DNA of 64,000 bases, taken from NCBI GenBank assembly GCA_019359235.1, contig JAHHHT010000013.1, positions 62,001 to 126,000 of the forward strand, read 5' to 3'. A program made the position numbers and the translations under genes. The DNA is from Oscillatoria princeps RMCB-10. GTDB lineage: Bacteria; Cyanobacteriota; Cyanobacteriia; Cyanobacteriales; Oscillatoriaceae. The notes beneath the pieces were generated by a model. It was not told the origin of the DNA. It made no database searches and saw nothing but the letters and a program-made list of their open reading frames with translations. This document shows positions 19,760 to 29,477 of the stretch, one piece after another (positions within the stretch are counted from its first letter, which is position 1; every line of letters starts with the position of its first letter).

Positions 19760-21703
19760 TCACGCGGGAGACAGCGCCAGGGAGGGCACCTGTTTAACCG
19801 GCACAGTAATCACAAACTCCGCTCCCTCACCCGGAGTTGAAATACACTCAATCTCACCCCCATGCTGCTCGACAATCTGGTAGCAAATAGAAAGCCCTAA
19901 GCCGGTGCCGGCACCCACCGGCTTGGTCGTGAAAAAGGGATCAAATATCTTATCTTTAATCTCCGGTGGAATCCCCGGGCCATTATCAGCAATCGCAATC
20001 CGAGCGAATTGGGCGTAGGGCAAGGGGCACTGGGCGTGGGGCATTGGTGATTTTTCTTCTTCCCCATGCCCCATTCCCCATTCCCCATGCCCTATTGAAG
20101 TGCGAATACGAATAGTAGGGCATTGAGCATTGCTCACAGGGGATTGCTGTTCTTCCCCACGCTCCTCGCCCGATGCCCAATGCCCCATTCCCCATGCCCC
20201 ATTCCCCATTGACAAAGCGTCAATCGCATTGCTGAGGACATGCATAAAAACTTGGTTCAGCTGCGCGGGATTGCACTCCACCTGCGGCAAATCTACGAAC
20301 TGCTTTGTCACCTCTATTTTATCTTTAATCCGGCTGTTCAAAATCACCAGCGTGCTTTCAATTCCTTCGTGCAGATCGACGGCTTTCACCTCCGCTTCAT
20401 CCAGACGGGAGAAGTTGCGCAGCGACACCACCAGCTGGCGAATCCGCTCAGCGCCGTTTTTCATTGAAGCGAGAGTTTTGGGAAGGTCTTCTTCCAGAAA
20501 TTCCAGCTCGATGTTTTCTATCTCCTCCTGAATTTCTGGCTTTAGCTGAGGGGAGTGCTGCCGGTAGAGATGCAAAACCCTCAGCAAATCTTCCATATAG
20601 CCTTCCGTGTGCTTGATGTTACCGTAGATAAAACCCACAGGGTTATTAATTTCATGAGCGACACCGGCAACCAGATTGCCGAGTGCGGACATTTTCTCGG
20701 TTTGAATCAGCTGAGCCTGCGCTTGCTTCAGTTCTTTAGTGTAGACTCGCACGGCGTCAATCATCTGGTTCAGGGAAGTCGTCAGCACCCCAACTTCATC
20801 CTCTGATGTCACCGGCACTTGCAGCTCGAAATTCGCTTCCTCAGTCACCCGCCTAGCCACTTTAGTTGCTTCTTCAATCGGACGCGCGATCGCCCGACTT
20901 GTATAGCTAGCCAGAGCCGCAGCCGTCCCAACTGACACCAGCAGACTGCCCAGCATAATTTTGGTTCCCAGAATTTCGGCTTCCTGATAGTCTTTGAACT
21001 CCTCCTCTGTCTCCTGCTGAAAAGATTCCACCAGCACTGACAGTTTTCTGGACAAGTCGCTAAACTTGAGCGAGACTTCGCTTTGGGAAAAGTTGCTCAG
21101 TAACTGCGGCACTTCCTGAACTTCATCTGGCCGCAAACTAGCGGAATCTATGCGTTTTATGAGAACCTCTAGCTGCTGGGAGTAAGCCTCGACTGTTGCT
21201 TGATAATCTCGCATCAAGCTTTTCAGACTCTCGCAGTTTTTTTGATGGTAAGAGTTTTGCAAATTGGCGAAGTAAAAACTGAGTTTCCGCTCGGCTTCAT
21301 CTGCGAGACGATCTGTTTCCGCAATAGCCGACCTCAGTTGCGAAGATTCCTCTCTCAATATTTTCGCATCTTTTCCTAAAATAATCAGCTGCTGTTCGCG
21401 ATCTTTCGCGTGCAGCATAGCAGCTTGTAGCTGATTCAAAATCTTGGTCGCCTCATGGGACTGATTGAGTTGAATCATCGCCTGATGCTCGTAAAAGTTT
21501 TCTGTCAGGCGTCCCGTCACCGACCCCAGCAGAGCAATCCCGATAGAAAGGGCATAGCCAACGCTGATTTTTTGCCGTATACTTAAGCGACTGAACTGCC
21601 GCTTAAGCCAATTTTTTGACCTGCTCTTTTGCGGAGAGGCGTTCGCCTGCGCTGAGGACAGCTCTATCCCCTCTATGGGGAAACGTGAATCTTGAGTAGG
21701 CAT
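19760..21703 (-). CDS. Membrane sensor histidine kinase (sensor-HAMP-HisKA-HATPase)
   Basis: 647 residues from the ATG at 21703 ([12 protein letters not shown]); a TTG nine codons upstream is less likely. TM1 ([20 protein letters not shown]) is near residue 45, a ~200-residue helical extracytoplasmic sensor follows, TM2 ([19 protein letters not shown]) is near 250, then HAMP, a coiled coil and HisKA with [17 protein letters not shown] box [14 protein letters not shown]1 [12 protein letters not shown]2 [15 protein letters not shown]. The N-G1 loop carries about 65 extra residues ([17 protein letters not shown] and onward) encoded by STRR units at 20010-20215. It is a paralogue of the neighbouring kinase, with a different sensor and no PAS. 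Confidence 0.92.
   Translation of the reverse strand: MPTQDSRFPIEGIELSSAQANASPQKSRSKNWLKRQFSRLSIRQKISVGYALSIGIALLGSVTGRLTENFYEHQAMIQLNQSHEATKILNQLQAAMLHAKDREQQLIILGKDAKILREESSQLRSAIAETDRLADEAERKLSFYFANLQNSYHQKNCESLKSLMRDYQATVEAYSQQLEVLIKRIDSASLRPDEVQEVPQLLSNFSQSEVSLKFSDLSRKLSVLVESFQQETEEEFKDYQEAEILGTKIMLGSLLVSVGTAAALASYTSRAIARPIEEATKVARRVTEEANFELQVPVTSEDEVGVLTTSLNQMIDAVRVYTKELKQAQAQLIQTEKMSALGNLVAGVAHEINNPVGFIYGNIKHTEGYMEDLLRVLHLYRQHSPQLKPEIQEEIENIELEFLEEDLPKTLASMKNGAERIRQLVVSLRNFSRLDEAEVKAVDLHEGIESTLVILNSRIKDKIEVTKQFVDLPQVECNPAQLNQVFMHVLSNAIDALSMGNGAWGMGHWASGEERGEEQQSPVSNAQCPTIRIRTSIGHGEWGMGHGEEEKSPMPHAQCPLPYAQFARIAIADNGPGIPPEIKDKIFDPFFTTKPVGAGTGLGLSICYQIVEQHGGEIECISTPGEGAEFVITVPVKQVPSLALSPA
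20010..20215. repeat. STRR repeat blocks inside a histidine kinase ATPase domain
   Basis: Two blocks of CCCCATT/CCCCATG heptamers and their complements, at about 20018-20095 and 20120-20215, in frame within the kinase at 19760-21703 and at the same structural site as the repeat in its neighbour. Confidence 0.82.
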
Positions 21704-22141
21704 AGAGATGAAGATCCAAAAAGTTGTCAAATAACCACTTAAAAAAATAAATCACACTTAAATAAGTGACTGAACAACTGTAAAATTACCGATTCATATC
21801 AAATCGGGGGGCATCCTTATTGCTTGCGTAGGGGCGGGTTCACCCGATATATCTATGGGAAGTCCCGGATTTTAGTAAACCCGCCCCTACTTGTAGAGAC
21901 GCGATTTATCGCGTTTCTCTACAGTGCGGTTCCGACCGAACATGATATCAGCACCCACCCCATAGAGAGCAGTTTTAGAACCCCGGTAAACCTCCAGGGA
22001 TATATGATACTGCTTTTTGGCCTACTTCAGCACACAAACTTTTGAAGTATCATACTTGTACAAAATTGTAACAGAACTGCCATTCCACAGGATAATTTGC
22101 TCAACGCTTCTTTTCGCCGCGTCCCACACACTAACCCATCT
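21704..22141. repeat. Intergenic region with two dispersed palindromes
   Basis: GTAGGGGCGGGTT (21828-) is repeated inverted as AACCCGCCCCTAC (ending ~21889). Next, GTAGAGACGCGAT and ATCGCGTTTCTCTAC (21893-21922) form a hairpin. The second belongs to a GTAGAGACGCGACATGTCGCGTCTCTAC family seen also at 27357-27410 and 41010-41090. Promoters of trpD and of the upstream kinase must lie here but I cannot place them. Confidence 0.7.
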
Positions 22142-23218
22142 ATGACCCATTCACCAACACCGGCAGCCAAAGACGCCCCAGCTGACGCCCCTAACTGGCC
22201 AACCTTACTGCAACAGCTGCTCGACCGGCACTCGCTCTCCCGCGAGCAAGCCGCCAGACTGATGCTCGGATGGCTCAGCGAAGAAATCCCGCCGGCACTC
22301 TCCGGCGCTATTCTAGCCGCTCTGCAAGCCAAGAGCGTCTCGGCTGACGAACTCGCCGGAATGGCTGAAGTGTTGCAATCCCAGTCCGCCACAGCCAAGA
22401 GCGCCCAAATCCCCACTCCCCTGATTGACACCTGCGGCACCGGCGGGGATGGAGCCTCAACCTTCAACATCTCCACCGCCGTTGCTTTCGTCGCCGCCGC
22501 CGCCGGCGTGCCGGTGGCCAAGCACGGCAATCGCTCCGCCTCCAGCCGCGTCGGTTCCGCTGATGTCCTGGAAGCCTTGGGCGTCAACCTCAGCGCTGAC
22601 AGTCAGAGGGTGCACGCCGCACTCGGCGAAGTCGGCATCACTTTTCTATTTGCCCCCGGCTGGCACCCCGCACTAAAAGCCGTAGCGCCGCTGCGCCGAA
22701 CTCTGGGAGTGCGGACGGTGTTTAACCTCCTGGGCCCTCTGGTCAACCCCTTGCGCCCCACCGGCCAAGTGATTGGCGTGTTCGATGCCAATTTGGTGGC
22801 AACCCTGGCCCACGCCTTGGGGCAGTTGGGAACCCAGCTGGCTATTGTCGTGCACGGGCGCGAGAAACTGGACGAGGCTGGGCTGGCAGATATCACAGAC
22901 TTGGCTATTTTATCAGTCGGCGAGGTGCGGCTAGCCACCCTCAACCCGCAAGAGGTGGGCTTGACACCGGCACCGACTGCGGAACTGCGCGGCGGTGATC
23001 TCCCAGAAAATGCTGAGATTTTGCGCAACGTCCTCCAAGGAAAGGGAACGCCGGCGCAACAAGATGCCGTCGCTTTAAATGCCTCACTCGCCCTGCAAGT
23101 TGCAGGCGTCATTCCCCTGGAAAATCACGCCGCCGGCATTGCCCGAGCTAAGGAAATTCTCCACAGCGGTGCCGGTTGGTCAAAGCTGGAGCAGCTGGTT
23201 CAGTTCCTTCGCAATTGA
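22142..23218 (+). CDS. trpD: Anthranilate phosphoribosyltransferase
   Basis: 358 residues from the ATG at 22142; a TTG 15 codons upstream is possible but unlikely. Family motifs are intact: [18 protein letters not shown] (PRPP pyrophosphate site), [48 protein letters not shown] and [10 protein letters not shown]. It catalyses transfer of phosphoribose from PRPP to anthranilate in tryptophan synthesis in the cytoplasm. It stands alone here, as is usual in cyanobacteria, where trp genes are scattered. The next genes are on the opposite strand. Confidence 0.97.
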   Translation: MTHSPTPAAKDAPADAPNWPTLLQQLLDRHSLSREQAARLMLGWLSEEIPPALSGAILAALQAKSVSADELAGMAEVLQSQSATAKSAQIPTPLIDTCGTGGDGASTFNISTAVAFVAAAAGVPVAKHGNRSASSRVGSADVLEALGVNLSADSQRVHAALGEVGITFLFAPGWHPALKAVAPLRRTLGVRTVFNLLGPLVNPLRPTGQVIGVFDANLVATLAHALGQLGTQLAIVVHGREKLDEAGLADITDLAILSVGEVRLATLNPQEVGLTPAPTAELRGGDLPENAEILRNVLQGKGTPAQQDAVALNASLALQVAGVIPLENHAAGIARAKEILHSGAGWSKLEQLVQFLRN

Positions 23219-23522
23219 GTTAATAACCTGTCAGTCTCGCTGACACTCTCGTTCCCGGTGCCGCAGGCTTCCCGCAGGCTGCCTGGGAACGAGGAACAGG
23301 AGGCAGTCGCGATGCTCCTGCGGAGCAGCTGCGCTACAACTGCGCACACCGCCACCCATGAAAATTGTCCCCAGGGCGGGGCGAGCACGGGGGCATCGCC
23401 CCTACAAGACTATTTTCAAATCAGAGCCTCCTACTTTTCAGTCTGGGAATGAGAGGAAACCGCTCTCTTGCTTGCAGTTGGCACCACCGCACCGCTCCTG
23501 CTGCGAGCGTGCGTAACGCACC
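23219..23522. other. Intergenic region with palindromic repeat remnants
   Basis: An imperfect palindrome at 23249-23292 (CTCGTTCCCGG .. CCTGGGAACGAG) belongs to the TTCCCAGG/CCTGGGAA family. A GGGGCGAGCACGGGGGCATCGCCCC segment follows near 23377. Nothing coding is seen. Confidence 0.5.
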
Positions 23523-24086
23523 CTACTTTTGAACGGTCACGCCTGATGACGGCTCGCGAAATTCGACGACATCTTTTTTAATTGTTACCTCATACCTGCC
23601 AAAGAAATTCTGGCCGAGCAAGCCAATTTCTAGCTTCGGTAAAATGGTAACCGGAACATTCTTGACTGCGGCAGCACCGACTTGAATGGAAGCCACACGC
23701 CCGAGGGGGAATTGAAGGCCGGTGTCACTCGCCGTATCCACTCGCATCACACCTTCTGGCTTCACCCCCAGCGCCTGTGCCATTTTTGGGGTGATCGCAG
23801 TGCCGCTGGCTCCCGTATCGAGCAGCATCTCGAAGGTTTGATTGCCATTAAAGACGACATCAATCACAGGGGTGCCACCATCGCGACGTTTGATGGGAGC
23901 TTGCACCATACCTGGGGCTGTCGTCGGCACCACCGGTCGGGCGTTATTGGGGCACAGCTTAGTTAATTGCACTACATTGCCTTTTTTGTCGATCAGGAAA
24001 CACCCCTCATATTCCTGAGCCATGACCGCAGTGCCGGCTAGACTAATTCCAGTCAGGTAAATCAGCGCAGTCAGCAGTTTTCGCAC
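23523..24086 (-). CDS. Retropepsin-like aspartic protease, secreted
   Basis: 187 residues. A signal peptide (MRKLLTALIYLTGISLAGTAVMA) is followed by ~45 residues and a single pepsin-lobe domain. The active-site motif FEMLLDTGASGTAITPKMAQ is near residue 90, a second psi-loop-like motif is LEIGLLGQNFFGRYEVTI. Bacterial members of this clan AA family work as homodimers, one Asp from each subunit. Export is predicted from the signal peptide. A paralogue with the same core lies immediately upstream on the same strand (24151-24999); the 64-bp spacing suggests one transcription unit. Confidence 0.87.
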   Translation of the reverse strand: MRKLLTALIYLTGISLAGTAVMAQEYEGCFLIDKKGNVVQLTKLCPNNARPVVPTTAPGMVQAPIKRRDGGTPVIDVVFNGNQTFEMLLDTGASGTAITPKMAQALGVKPEGVMRVDTASDTGLQFPLGRVASIQVGAAAVKNVPVTILPKLEIGLLGQNFFGRYEVTIKKDVVEFREPSSGVTVQK

Positions 24087-24150
24087 AGGCTTTCCCCCTT
24101 TTCCCAGTCAAAAGTTTAACTTTTAAGTTTTAAGTTTTAACTTTTTTATT

Positions 24151-24999
24151 TCAGCGGGTGTGAAATTCTACGACATCTTGTTTGAAGGTGACGTCGTAAT
24201 GGCTAAAAAAGTCTTGCCCCAGCAGTCCCATGTCCAGCTGCGGCGCGATGGCTACTCGCACGTTGCTGACCGCCGCACCGGCCACTTCCATAGAGTTTAC
24301 CCTGCCGGTGACAAATTTCACCCCTTTGGCGCTGGGAGTGTCCACGAGTAAGGCACCCTGAGGAACCACTCCTAATTTATCTGCCATCCTCGGGGTGATT
24401 ACTGTACCGCTAGCTCCCGTATCTACAATCATCTCGAAGGTGTGCTTGTCATTAAAAGTCACCTCGATAACCGCTGTTCCCGCAATCCGCCGTTTGATTG
24501 GGGCTCGAAACACCTCTGCGGCGCTCAGCACCGCCCGTGTGGGCACGCGAGATGTCGCGTCTGTGCGTGCGACCGGCTTTTTCCCACCGGCAATATTGCG
24601 CTGGTATTGAGCTATCTTGGTTTTGGCTATCTTGCAGCTCGGACTCGCGGAGGGCGCGGCTTTCAGCAGCGCCATCGCCTGCTGCCACTGGATGTCCACC
24701 AGCTGCCAGTCGGAAGCGGACTGGGCGGACTGACTGATGAGTTCGGCGCTGGCGGCTTTGTCCAGAGCTAGTTCGCAGGACTTTTGCGCCGCCGCATCAT
24801 CGATCAGTTGATTCACCGGCGATCCAGCTGGCTTCGGTTTTGCTGCTGGGTTCGGTTTGGCCGGGGGTGCCGGTTGGGCGCTGTTTGCCGTGCCGGTGGC
24901 ACTGCGGTCAGGATTTTCGCTCCCGCACGCCACGCACACAAGCGCCAGTGCGCCCGACAGAAAAATCCCTGCTGCCCTAAATGGAAAAGGCTTGACCAT
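24151..24999 (-). CDS. Retropepsin-like aspartic protease, lipoprotein
   Basis: 282 residues. The N-terminus (FLSGALALVCVAC) looks like a lipoprotein signal; a Pro/Ala/Lys-rich linker follows, then a ~70-residue helical segment with two cysteines (AQKSCELALDKAASAEL and PSCKIAKTKIAQYQRNI). The protease domain has the active-site motif FEMIVDTGASGTVITPRMAD and ends MGLLGQDFFSHYDVTFKQDVVEF. The C-terminal halves of this and the downstream gene are clear duplicates. The linker would hold the catalytic lobe away from the membrane. Substrates are unknown. Confidence 0.86.
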   Translation of the reverse strand: MVKPFPFRAAGIFLSGALALVCVACGSENPDRSATGTANSAQPAPPAKPNPAAKPKPAGSPVNQLIDDAAAQKSCELALDKAASAELISQSAQSASDWQLVDIQWQQAMALLKAAPSASPSCKIAKTKIAQYQRNIAGGKKPVARTDATSRVPTRAVLSAAEVFRAPIKRRIAGTAVIEVTFNDKHTFEMIVDTGASGTVITPRMADKLGVVPQGALLVDTPSAKGVKFVTGRVNSMEVAGAAVSNVRVAIAPQLDMGLLGQDFFSHYDVTFKQDVVEFHTR

Positions 25000-25566
25000 G
25001 ACCTCGGTTTGGGGTATAATGACGCGCCGGCGAGGCAGCGGACGATTGTCTTTGTTTTCAGTGTTCCCCGCCGCTCTTATTATTTAAACTCAGCCGCTGT
25101 GCGATCCCACACCGCCCCGCCACAGGTGCCCTGCCGGCTGGCACCAAGCGTATTTATAGCGGTTTTGATCTGAGTCAGGTACTGAGAAACCCGGTTCCGG
25201 GCGGGGCGGTCTCCGTGTGCCGCACCGCCCCTACAAAGGGAGGGAAGAAGTAAGCCCCCCTTTTCTAAGGGGGGTTGGGGGTATCGAAGCGTACTTCACG
25301 CAAGTGCAAACCGCTCTAAATATGCACTTTGTTCCCAGCTTTCGCTCCTGCAGCGGAATGGCAGGGAAGTCCCGCGCCCGCCGCATAAAATCCGGAAGAT
25401 TGCTACAGCATTGCTGGCAGCGGCAAACCTAGTAAGTCAGGGATGTGACAAGCGAGAGCAAATCTAAATAAAAGAGAAAATCTTAAATAAATCAGTCGGG
25501 CCCGACCCTTCACATCCAGTCATGCCATAATAACGCTCTGGCGCAAGTAAGAGTTTCAGTTTCGCT
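25000..25566. other. 567-bp intergenic region with repeat elements
   Basis: It contains GAGAAACCCGGTTCCGGGCGGGGCGGTC.. near 25185-25240 with inverted GACCGCCCC/GGGGCGGT parts. CCCCCCTTTTCTAAGGGGGGTTGGGGGTATCG at 25256-25286 is the same repeat found within hemW at 49750-49790. GTCGGGCCCGAC lies near 25495. No gene is seen. Confidence 0.5.
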
Positions 25567-26724
25567 ATGCCGCTCTCTACAGCTCAACCGGCCCTTCTTG
25601 TTCTCGTCGATGGCAGTGTGTATCGCGGCTTGTCCTTCGGGGCTGCCGGCACCACCGTCGGCGAGGTAGTGTTCAACACCGGCATGACCGGCTATCAGGA
25701 AGTGCTCACCGACCCCAGCTACTGTGGCCAAATCGTCACCTTCACCTACCCGGAACTGGGCAACACCGGCGTCAACCGCGACGACGAAGAGTCCAGCCGC
25801 CCGCAAGTGCGCGGTGCCATCGCCCGCAACATCTGCACCCGACCCAGCAACTGGCGCTCGGCACAGTCCTTGCCAGACTACCTCGTCGAGCACAGCATAC
25901 CGGGCATATACGGCATCGACACCCGCGCCCTCACCCGCAAGATCCGCACCGCCGGTGCCATGAACGGTGCCATTTCCAGCGAAATCCTCGACCCTGCCGA
26001 ACTGCTGTCCCTGGTGCAGCAAGCTCCCAGCATGGCGGGATTAAATCTCGTCCCCCAAGTCACGACAAAAGAGGTGTACGAGTGGTCTGAAACCACCACA
26101 GAACTCTGGGAGTTTAGCGAGAGGGCCGGTCAGGCCAGCGGCGACCGGCTCACCGTCGTGGCCATTGATTTTGGCGTCAAGCGCAACATCCTGCGGCGTC
26201 TCGCCAGTTACGGCTGCCGGCTGGTCGTCGTCCCCGCCGGCACCCCAGCCGAAGAAATACTCAAATACAACCCGGATGGCATCTTCCTCTCCAACGGGCC
26301 CGGAGATCCCGCCGCCGTCACAGACGGCATCGAAACCACCAAAGCCCTGCTTGGCAGCCAGAAACCCGTATTTGGCATCTGCCTGGGGCACCAGATCCTG
26401 GGGCTTTCCCTCGGTGCCGGCACCTTCAAACTCAAATTTGGCCATCGGGGCTTGAACCAGCCCGCCGGTTTGCGGCAGCGGGTGGAAATTACCAGCCAAA
26501 ATCACGGCTTTGCTATCGATCCCGACACCCTCGCCCCAGAGGTGGAAATCACCCACCTCAACCTCAACGACCGCACCGTCGCCGGCATGCGGCACCGGTC
26601 CCTGCCGGTGTTCTCGGTACAGTACCACCCAGAAGCCAGCCCAGGTCCCCACGACGCCGACCACATGTTCGAGCAGTTTGTCAAAGCCATGCGAGAAGCC
26701 CGCGACGCCGCCAAAGTCGGGTAA
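25567..26724 (+). CDS. carA: Carbamoyl-phosphate synthase small subunit
   Basis: 385 residues, the normal length. The N-terminal CPSase domain starts [18 protein letters not shown] and contains [21 protein letters not shown]. The class I glutamine amidotransferase domain has the nucleophile Cys in [13 protein letters not shown] (~residue 273) and the His-Glu pair in [14 protein letters not shown] (~353-355). It hydrolyses glutamine and passes ammonia to CarB for arginine and pyrimidine synthesis. No carB is in the window. It ends 106 bp before the STAS gene, which has its own promoter. Confidence 0.98.
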   Translation: MPLSTAQPALLVLVDGSVYRGLSFGAAGTTVGEVVFNTGMTGYQEVLTDPSYCGQIVTFTYPELGNTGVNRDDEESSRPQVRGAIARNICTRPSNWRSAQSLPDYLVEHSIPGIYGIDTRALTRKIRTAGAMNGAISSEILDPAELLSLVQQAPSMAGLNLVPQVTTKEVYEWSETTTELWEFSERAGQASGDRLTVVAIDFGVKRNILRRLASYGCRLVVVPAGTPAEEILKYNPDGIFLSNGPGDPAAVTDGIETTKALLGSQKPVFGICLGHQILGLSLGAGTFKLKFGHRGLNQPAGLRQRVEITSQNHGFAIDPDTLAPEVEITHLNLNDRTVAGMRHRSLPVFSVQYHPEASPGPHDADHMFEQFVKAMREARDAAKVG

Positions 26725-26763
26725 AGTGCCCTTGATAGCGCACCCCACTGCTCCCCGGGAGAG

Positions 26764-26792
26764 TAGACAAGATGCCAGAAAGACTTTATACT
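26764..26792 (+). promoter_or_regulatory. Sigma70-type promoter of the STAS gene
   Basis: TAGACA (26764-26769), 17 bases, TATACT (26787-26792). Initiation near 26799 gives a leader of ~32 nt before the ATT at 26831, which carries the ribosome-binding site AGGAGGGAG. Confidence 0.6.
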
Positions 26793-26830
26793 GAAGCGTC
26801 GATTTTAGGATGCACAGCTAGGAGGGAGCT

Positions 26831-27199
26831 ATTGCTGAGCCATTAACCCTGACCGTCAGCCTCAGAGGCACACGCGAAACCAGGGACAATTACCAACTCT
26901 TCCGACTCACAGGCTTGCTGGACGCCTTCTCCGAAGCTACTTTTCGGAGAGTCCTCAGCAAGTGTATCGAAGAGGGCCCAAAGCACATCGTTTTGGATCT
27001 CTCTCAGATAGACTTCGTTGACAGCTCTGGCTTGGGCGCTCTGGTGCAACTGGTTAAGAAAGCCCAAACCGAGCAGGGAACGTTACAAATCGTCACCAAT
27101 GCCAGGGTGACTCAGACTGTTAAGCTCGTTCGCTTAGAAAAGTTTCTGTCATTGCAGAATTCGGTTGAAGATGCGATAGAGAACACCAAGCAGTCGTGA
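26831..27199 (+). CDS. STAS-domain anti-sigma factor antagonist, probable ATT start
   Basis: The STAS domain is clear: TRDNYQLFRLTGLLDAFSEA, then HIVLDLSQIDFVDSSGLGAL with the phosphorylatable serine (DSSG), then QTVKLVRLEKFLSL. These proteins usually have 110-125 residues. An in-frame TAG at 26819 limits the upstream extension, and no ATG, GTG or TTG lies before the domain. An ATT at 26831 sits six bases after AGGAGGGAG, giving a 122-residue protein with a complete first beta strand. The only ordinary alternative, TTG at 26915, would delete that strand. It likely acts in a partner-switching cascade with RsbW/RsbT-like kinases such as those at 59165-62199. Confidence 0.8.
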   Translation: MAEPLTLTVSLRGTRETRDNYQLFRLTGLLDAFSEATFRRVLSKCIEEGPKHIVLDLSQIDFVDSSGLGALVQLVKKAQTEQGTLQIVTNARVTQTVKLVRLEKFLSLQNSVEDAIENTKQS

Positions 27200-27599
27200 T
27201 TCAAGAACCAATGGAGCGAGCTGTCCAGCTTCTGGGCTGGATAGCTTGTTTGTGTTTGGCGAACAGCCGCCTTCCTGATGCCGCAGCCATTGCTGCAACA
27301 GCACGCACCCCCGTCAGAATCGCCGCGCCGCGATAAAATAAAAGCGACATCAATCTATAGACGCGACATGTCGCCTATAAATGTAGAGACGCGACATGTC
27401 GCGTCTCTGCAAACTCTCAATCGCCTTGGGGAGGCTGCGGCGAATTTGAGTAATCAAGGAAGGAGCATCCCGGTTGTGCAAACAAGCCCAAATCAATGCC
27501 ACAATGATTTCAGCAGGTTGCAGGAGGAGAATATCTTTGGCCAGCTGAATCCCGGAAACGGGATTGAAACAAGCGCTTGTACAGCCTATAGGCAGCAGC
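27200..27599. repeat. Intergenic region with GAGACGCGACATGTCGCGTCTC palindromes
   Basis: Two adjacent copies: TATAGACGCGACATGTCGCCTATA (27355-27378) and GTAGAGACGCGACATGTCGCGTCTCTGC (27382-27410; arms GTAGAGACGCGAC). A solitary CRISPR-repeat-like hairpin, ATCCCGGAAACGGGATTGAAAC, ends at 27570. GCTGTCCAGC..GCTGGATAGC lies near 27219-27245. No gene is seen. Confidence 0.7.
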
Positions 27600-28058
27600 A
27601 TGCCATCAAATCCAGATGAAAGTCCAGCGCTGAGTCTGGCGGCTATTGGTTGGCAGCGCTTGGAAGCCGGAACGCTTTCAGGCTCCCAAATTCAGCAGCT
27701 CTCACCGGCAGCCCTCGCCTACTTGGGAGATGCCGTTTACGAACTCTATGTCCGCCGCTGCTACCTGATGCCCCCCAGGCGCTTGCAGACCTATCACCAC
27801 CAGGTAGTGGCCCAGGTGCGAGCCGAAACTCAAGCGCAGCACTTGCGATCCCTCGCACCCCACCTCACCAGCACAGAATTGGAAATACTCCGGCGAGGGC
27901 GCAACGCCGCTACAGGACGCCCGAAACGACTCGACCCACAAATCTATCAGCAAGCAACCAGTCTCGAAGCTTTAATCGGATATTTGTACCTCACCGATCC
28001 CCAACGCTTGACCCATCTGCTGGCGCAGTTGCAACTCGAGCCGGTTGGGGATAAATGA
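27600..28058 (+). CDS. mrnC: Mini-ribonuclease III
   Basis: 152 residues from the ATG at 27600. It is an RNase III catalytic domain without a dsRNA-binding domain: [23 protein letters not shown] holds the conserved Asp-Ala-Val-Tyr-Glu signature (~residue 45), [16 protein letters not shown] follows, and [12 protein letters not shown] carries the second metal-binding Glu. In bacteria with this enzyme it matures 23S rRNA ends. Its stop codon overlaps an ATG (ATGA at 28055-28058) that opens the frame continuous with rlmB, so the two genes are probably translationally or transcriptionally coupled, both acting on 23S rRNA. Confidence 0.93.
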   Translation: MPSNPDESPALSLAAIGWQRLEAGTLSGSQIQQLSPAALAYLGDAVYELYVRRCYLMPPRRLQTYHHQVVAQVRAETQAQHLRSLAPHLTSTELEILRRGRNAATGRPKRLDPQIYQQATSLEALIGYLYLTDPQRLTHLLAQLQLEPVGDK

Positions 28059-28149
28059 TTTTTCAGAACGAACCGCCGATAACGCGCCAGCGGCTTCCCG
28101 CAGGGCAGACGCCAAGAGCGCCAAGAAATAGATACAAGGAGAGGGGGAT

Positions 28150-28222
28150 TTTATTCCTCGCTCCTTGTTCCCTCGTTCCCCGGCGGAGCCTGGGAGCGAT
28201 ATCCCTGGAGGCAGAGCCTCTA
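28150..28222. repeat. TTCCCAGG/CCTGGGAA palindrome copy in the rlmB leader
   Basis: CTCGTTCCCCGGCGGAGCCTGGGAGCG followed by CTGGAGGCAGAGCCTC matches the composite repeat at 49266-49345 and 52163-52240. It lies between the ATGA overlap with mrnC and the likely rlmB start. Confidence 0.6.
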
Positions 28223-28288
28223 GATCACAGTGGCGGAAGATTTCAGCCCTTCAAAGTTCCTTTTACCAGTCAGCGAGTCATCATTGCT

Positions 28289-29317
28289 ATGGCAGACAAC
28301 CCTCAAAAGCCCAACCTCAGGGGCAAGCTGAATCGGGAGAAACTCGACCGCCCTCGGGGCGCAGCCCCCAAGCCGAGCGGCGACCGGCCCGCGAGGAGCG
28401 GGCCAAAGGCCGCTCCCGGCTCGGCGACACCCAAGCGGACGATAGCGCAGCGGTCTGTTTCTCGCCTCCCCGCACCGGCAACCCCAGCTTCTGAAGAAGA
28501 AACAGACTTGATCTACGGACGCCACACCGTCCTGGCGGCGCTGGAAAATCAGCGCCAGCTCAACCGCATTTGGATTACTGAGCAGATGCGCTACGCTCCC
28601 CACTTTCACGATTTGCTTCACGAGGCAAAGGAAAATGGCGCAGTTATTGATGAGGTCGATTACCAGCGCCTGGACCAAATCACCCACAAAGCCAATCACC
28701 AAGGCGTCGCGGCGCAAGTCGCCCCCTACGCCTACAGGGAACTCGGGGCTCTGATCTCCGAGGCCAAGTCGTCTGGCGAGCATCCTGTGATTGTTGCCGC
28801 TGATGGCATTACCGATCCCCACAACCTCGGCGCGATTATTCGCACCGCAGAGGCTATGGGGGCTCAGGGGCTGGTGATCCCGCAGCGCCGCTCTGCCTGT
28901 GTCACCTCTACGGTGATGAAAGTGGCGGCGGGAGCTTTAGAACATCTTCCAGTGGCGAGGGTTGTCAATCTTTCTAGAGCTTTGGAGGAATTAAAGGAAG
29001 CGGGCTTTTGGATCTACGGCACCGCAACCAACGCCAGCAAACCCGTTCACACCGTTAAGTTCACCGGCCCGACTGCCCTCGTCGTTGGCTCTGAAGGTGA
29101 CGGTTTGAGTCTTTTGATACAGCGCAACTGCGATGTTTTGGTTTCTATTCCTTTACAGGGGAAGACTCCCAGTCTGAATGTCTCTGTTGCCACCGGCATG
29201 GCCCTGTATGAAATCTGTCGCCAGCGCTGGTCCGCCACGCGGTATGTCGATCTTGTCAGCGCCGGCGCAACTAACGCATTGAAAACAGCAAAAGCGACAG
29301 AGTACAGCGAACTGTAA
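28289..29317 (+). CDS. rlmB: 23S rRNA (guanosine-2'-O-)-methyltransferase RlmB family (SpoU)
   Basis: 342 residues from the ATG at 28289 ([20 protein letters not shown]). The frame is open back to 28055, but that extra part is repeat DNA. A basic, low-complexity N-terminal region (~1-75) precedes the substrate-binding domain starting [20 protein letters not shown]. The SpoU/TrmD knot domain has motif 1 [16 protein letters not shown], motif 2 [11 protein letters not shown] and motif 3 [21 protein letters not shown]. It transfers methyl from S-adenosylmethionine to a ribose 2'-OH; G2251-type 23S rRNA methylation is the family expectation. It follows mrnC. Confidence 0.92.
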   Translation: MADNPQKPNLRGKLNREKLDRPRGAAPKPSGDRPARSGPKAAPGSATPKRTIAQRSVSRLPAPATPASEEETDLIYGRHTVLAALENQRQLNRIWITEQMRYAPHFHDLLHEAKENGAVIDEVDYQRLDQITHKANHQGVAAQVAPYAYRELGALISEAKSSGEHPVIVAADGITDPHNLGAIIRTAEAMGAQGLVIPQRRSACVTSTVMKVAAGALEHLPVARVVNLSRALEELKEAGFWIYGTATNASKPVHTVKFTGPTALVVGSEGDGLSLLIQRNCDVLVSIPLQGKTPSLNVSVATGMALYEICRQRWSATRYVDLVSAGATNALKTAKATEYSEL

Positions 29318-29477
29318 AGCTCCCCAGCGGGGCGAAGCATTGGGGCAATCGATAGCAAAACCGGACGCGACAGCGCGTCCCACTCTCGCTCTCACGCGCA
29401 CACTCGCTCGCCGCAATGTTTCGCTCCTCCAACCCGCCCCCGATTTGAGCACCTGTCGCTCCGGCAACGCAAAGCTT

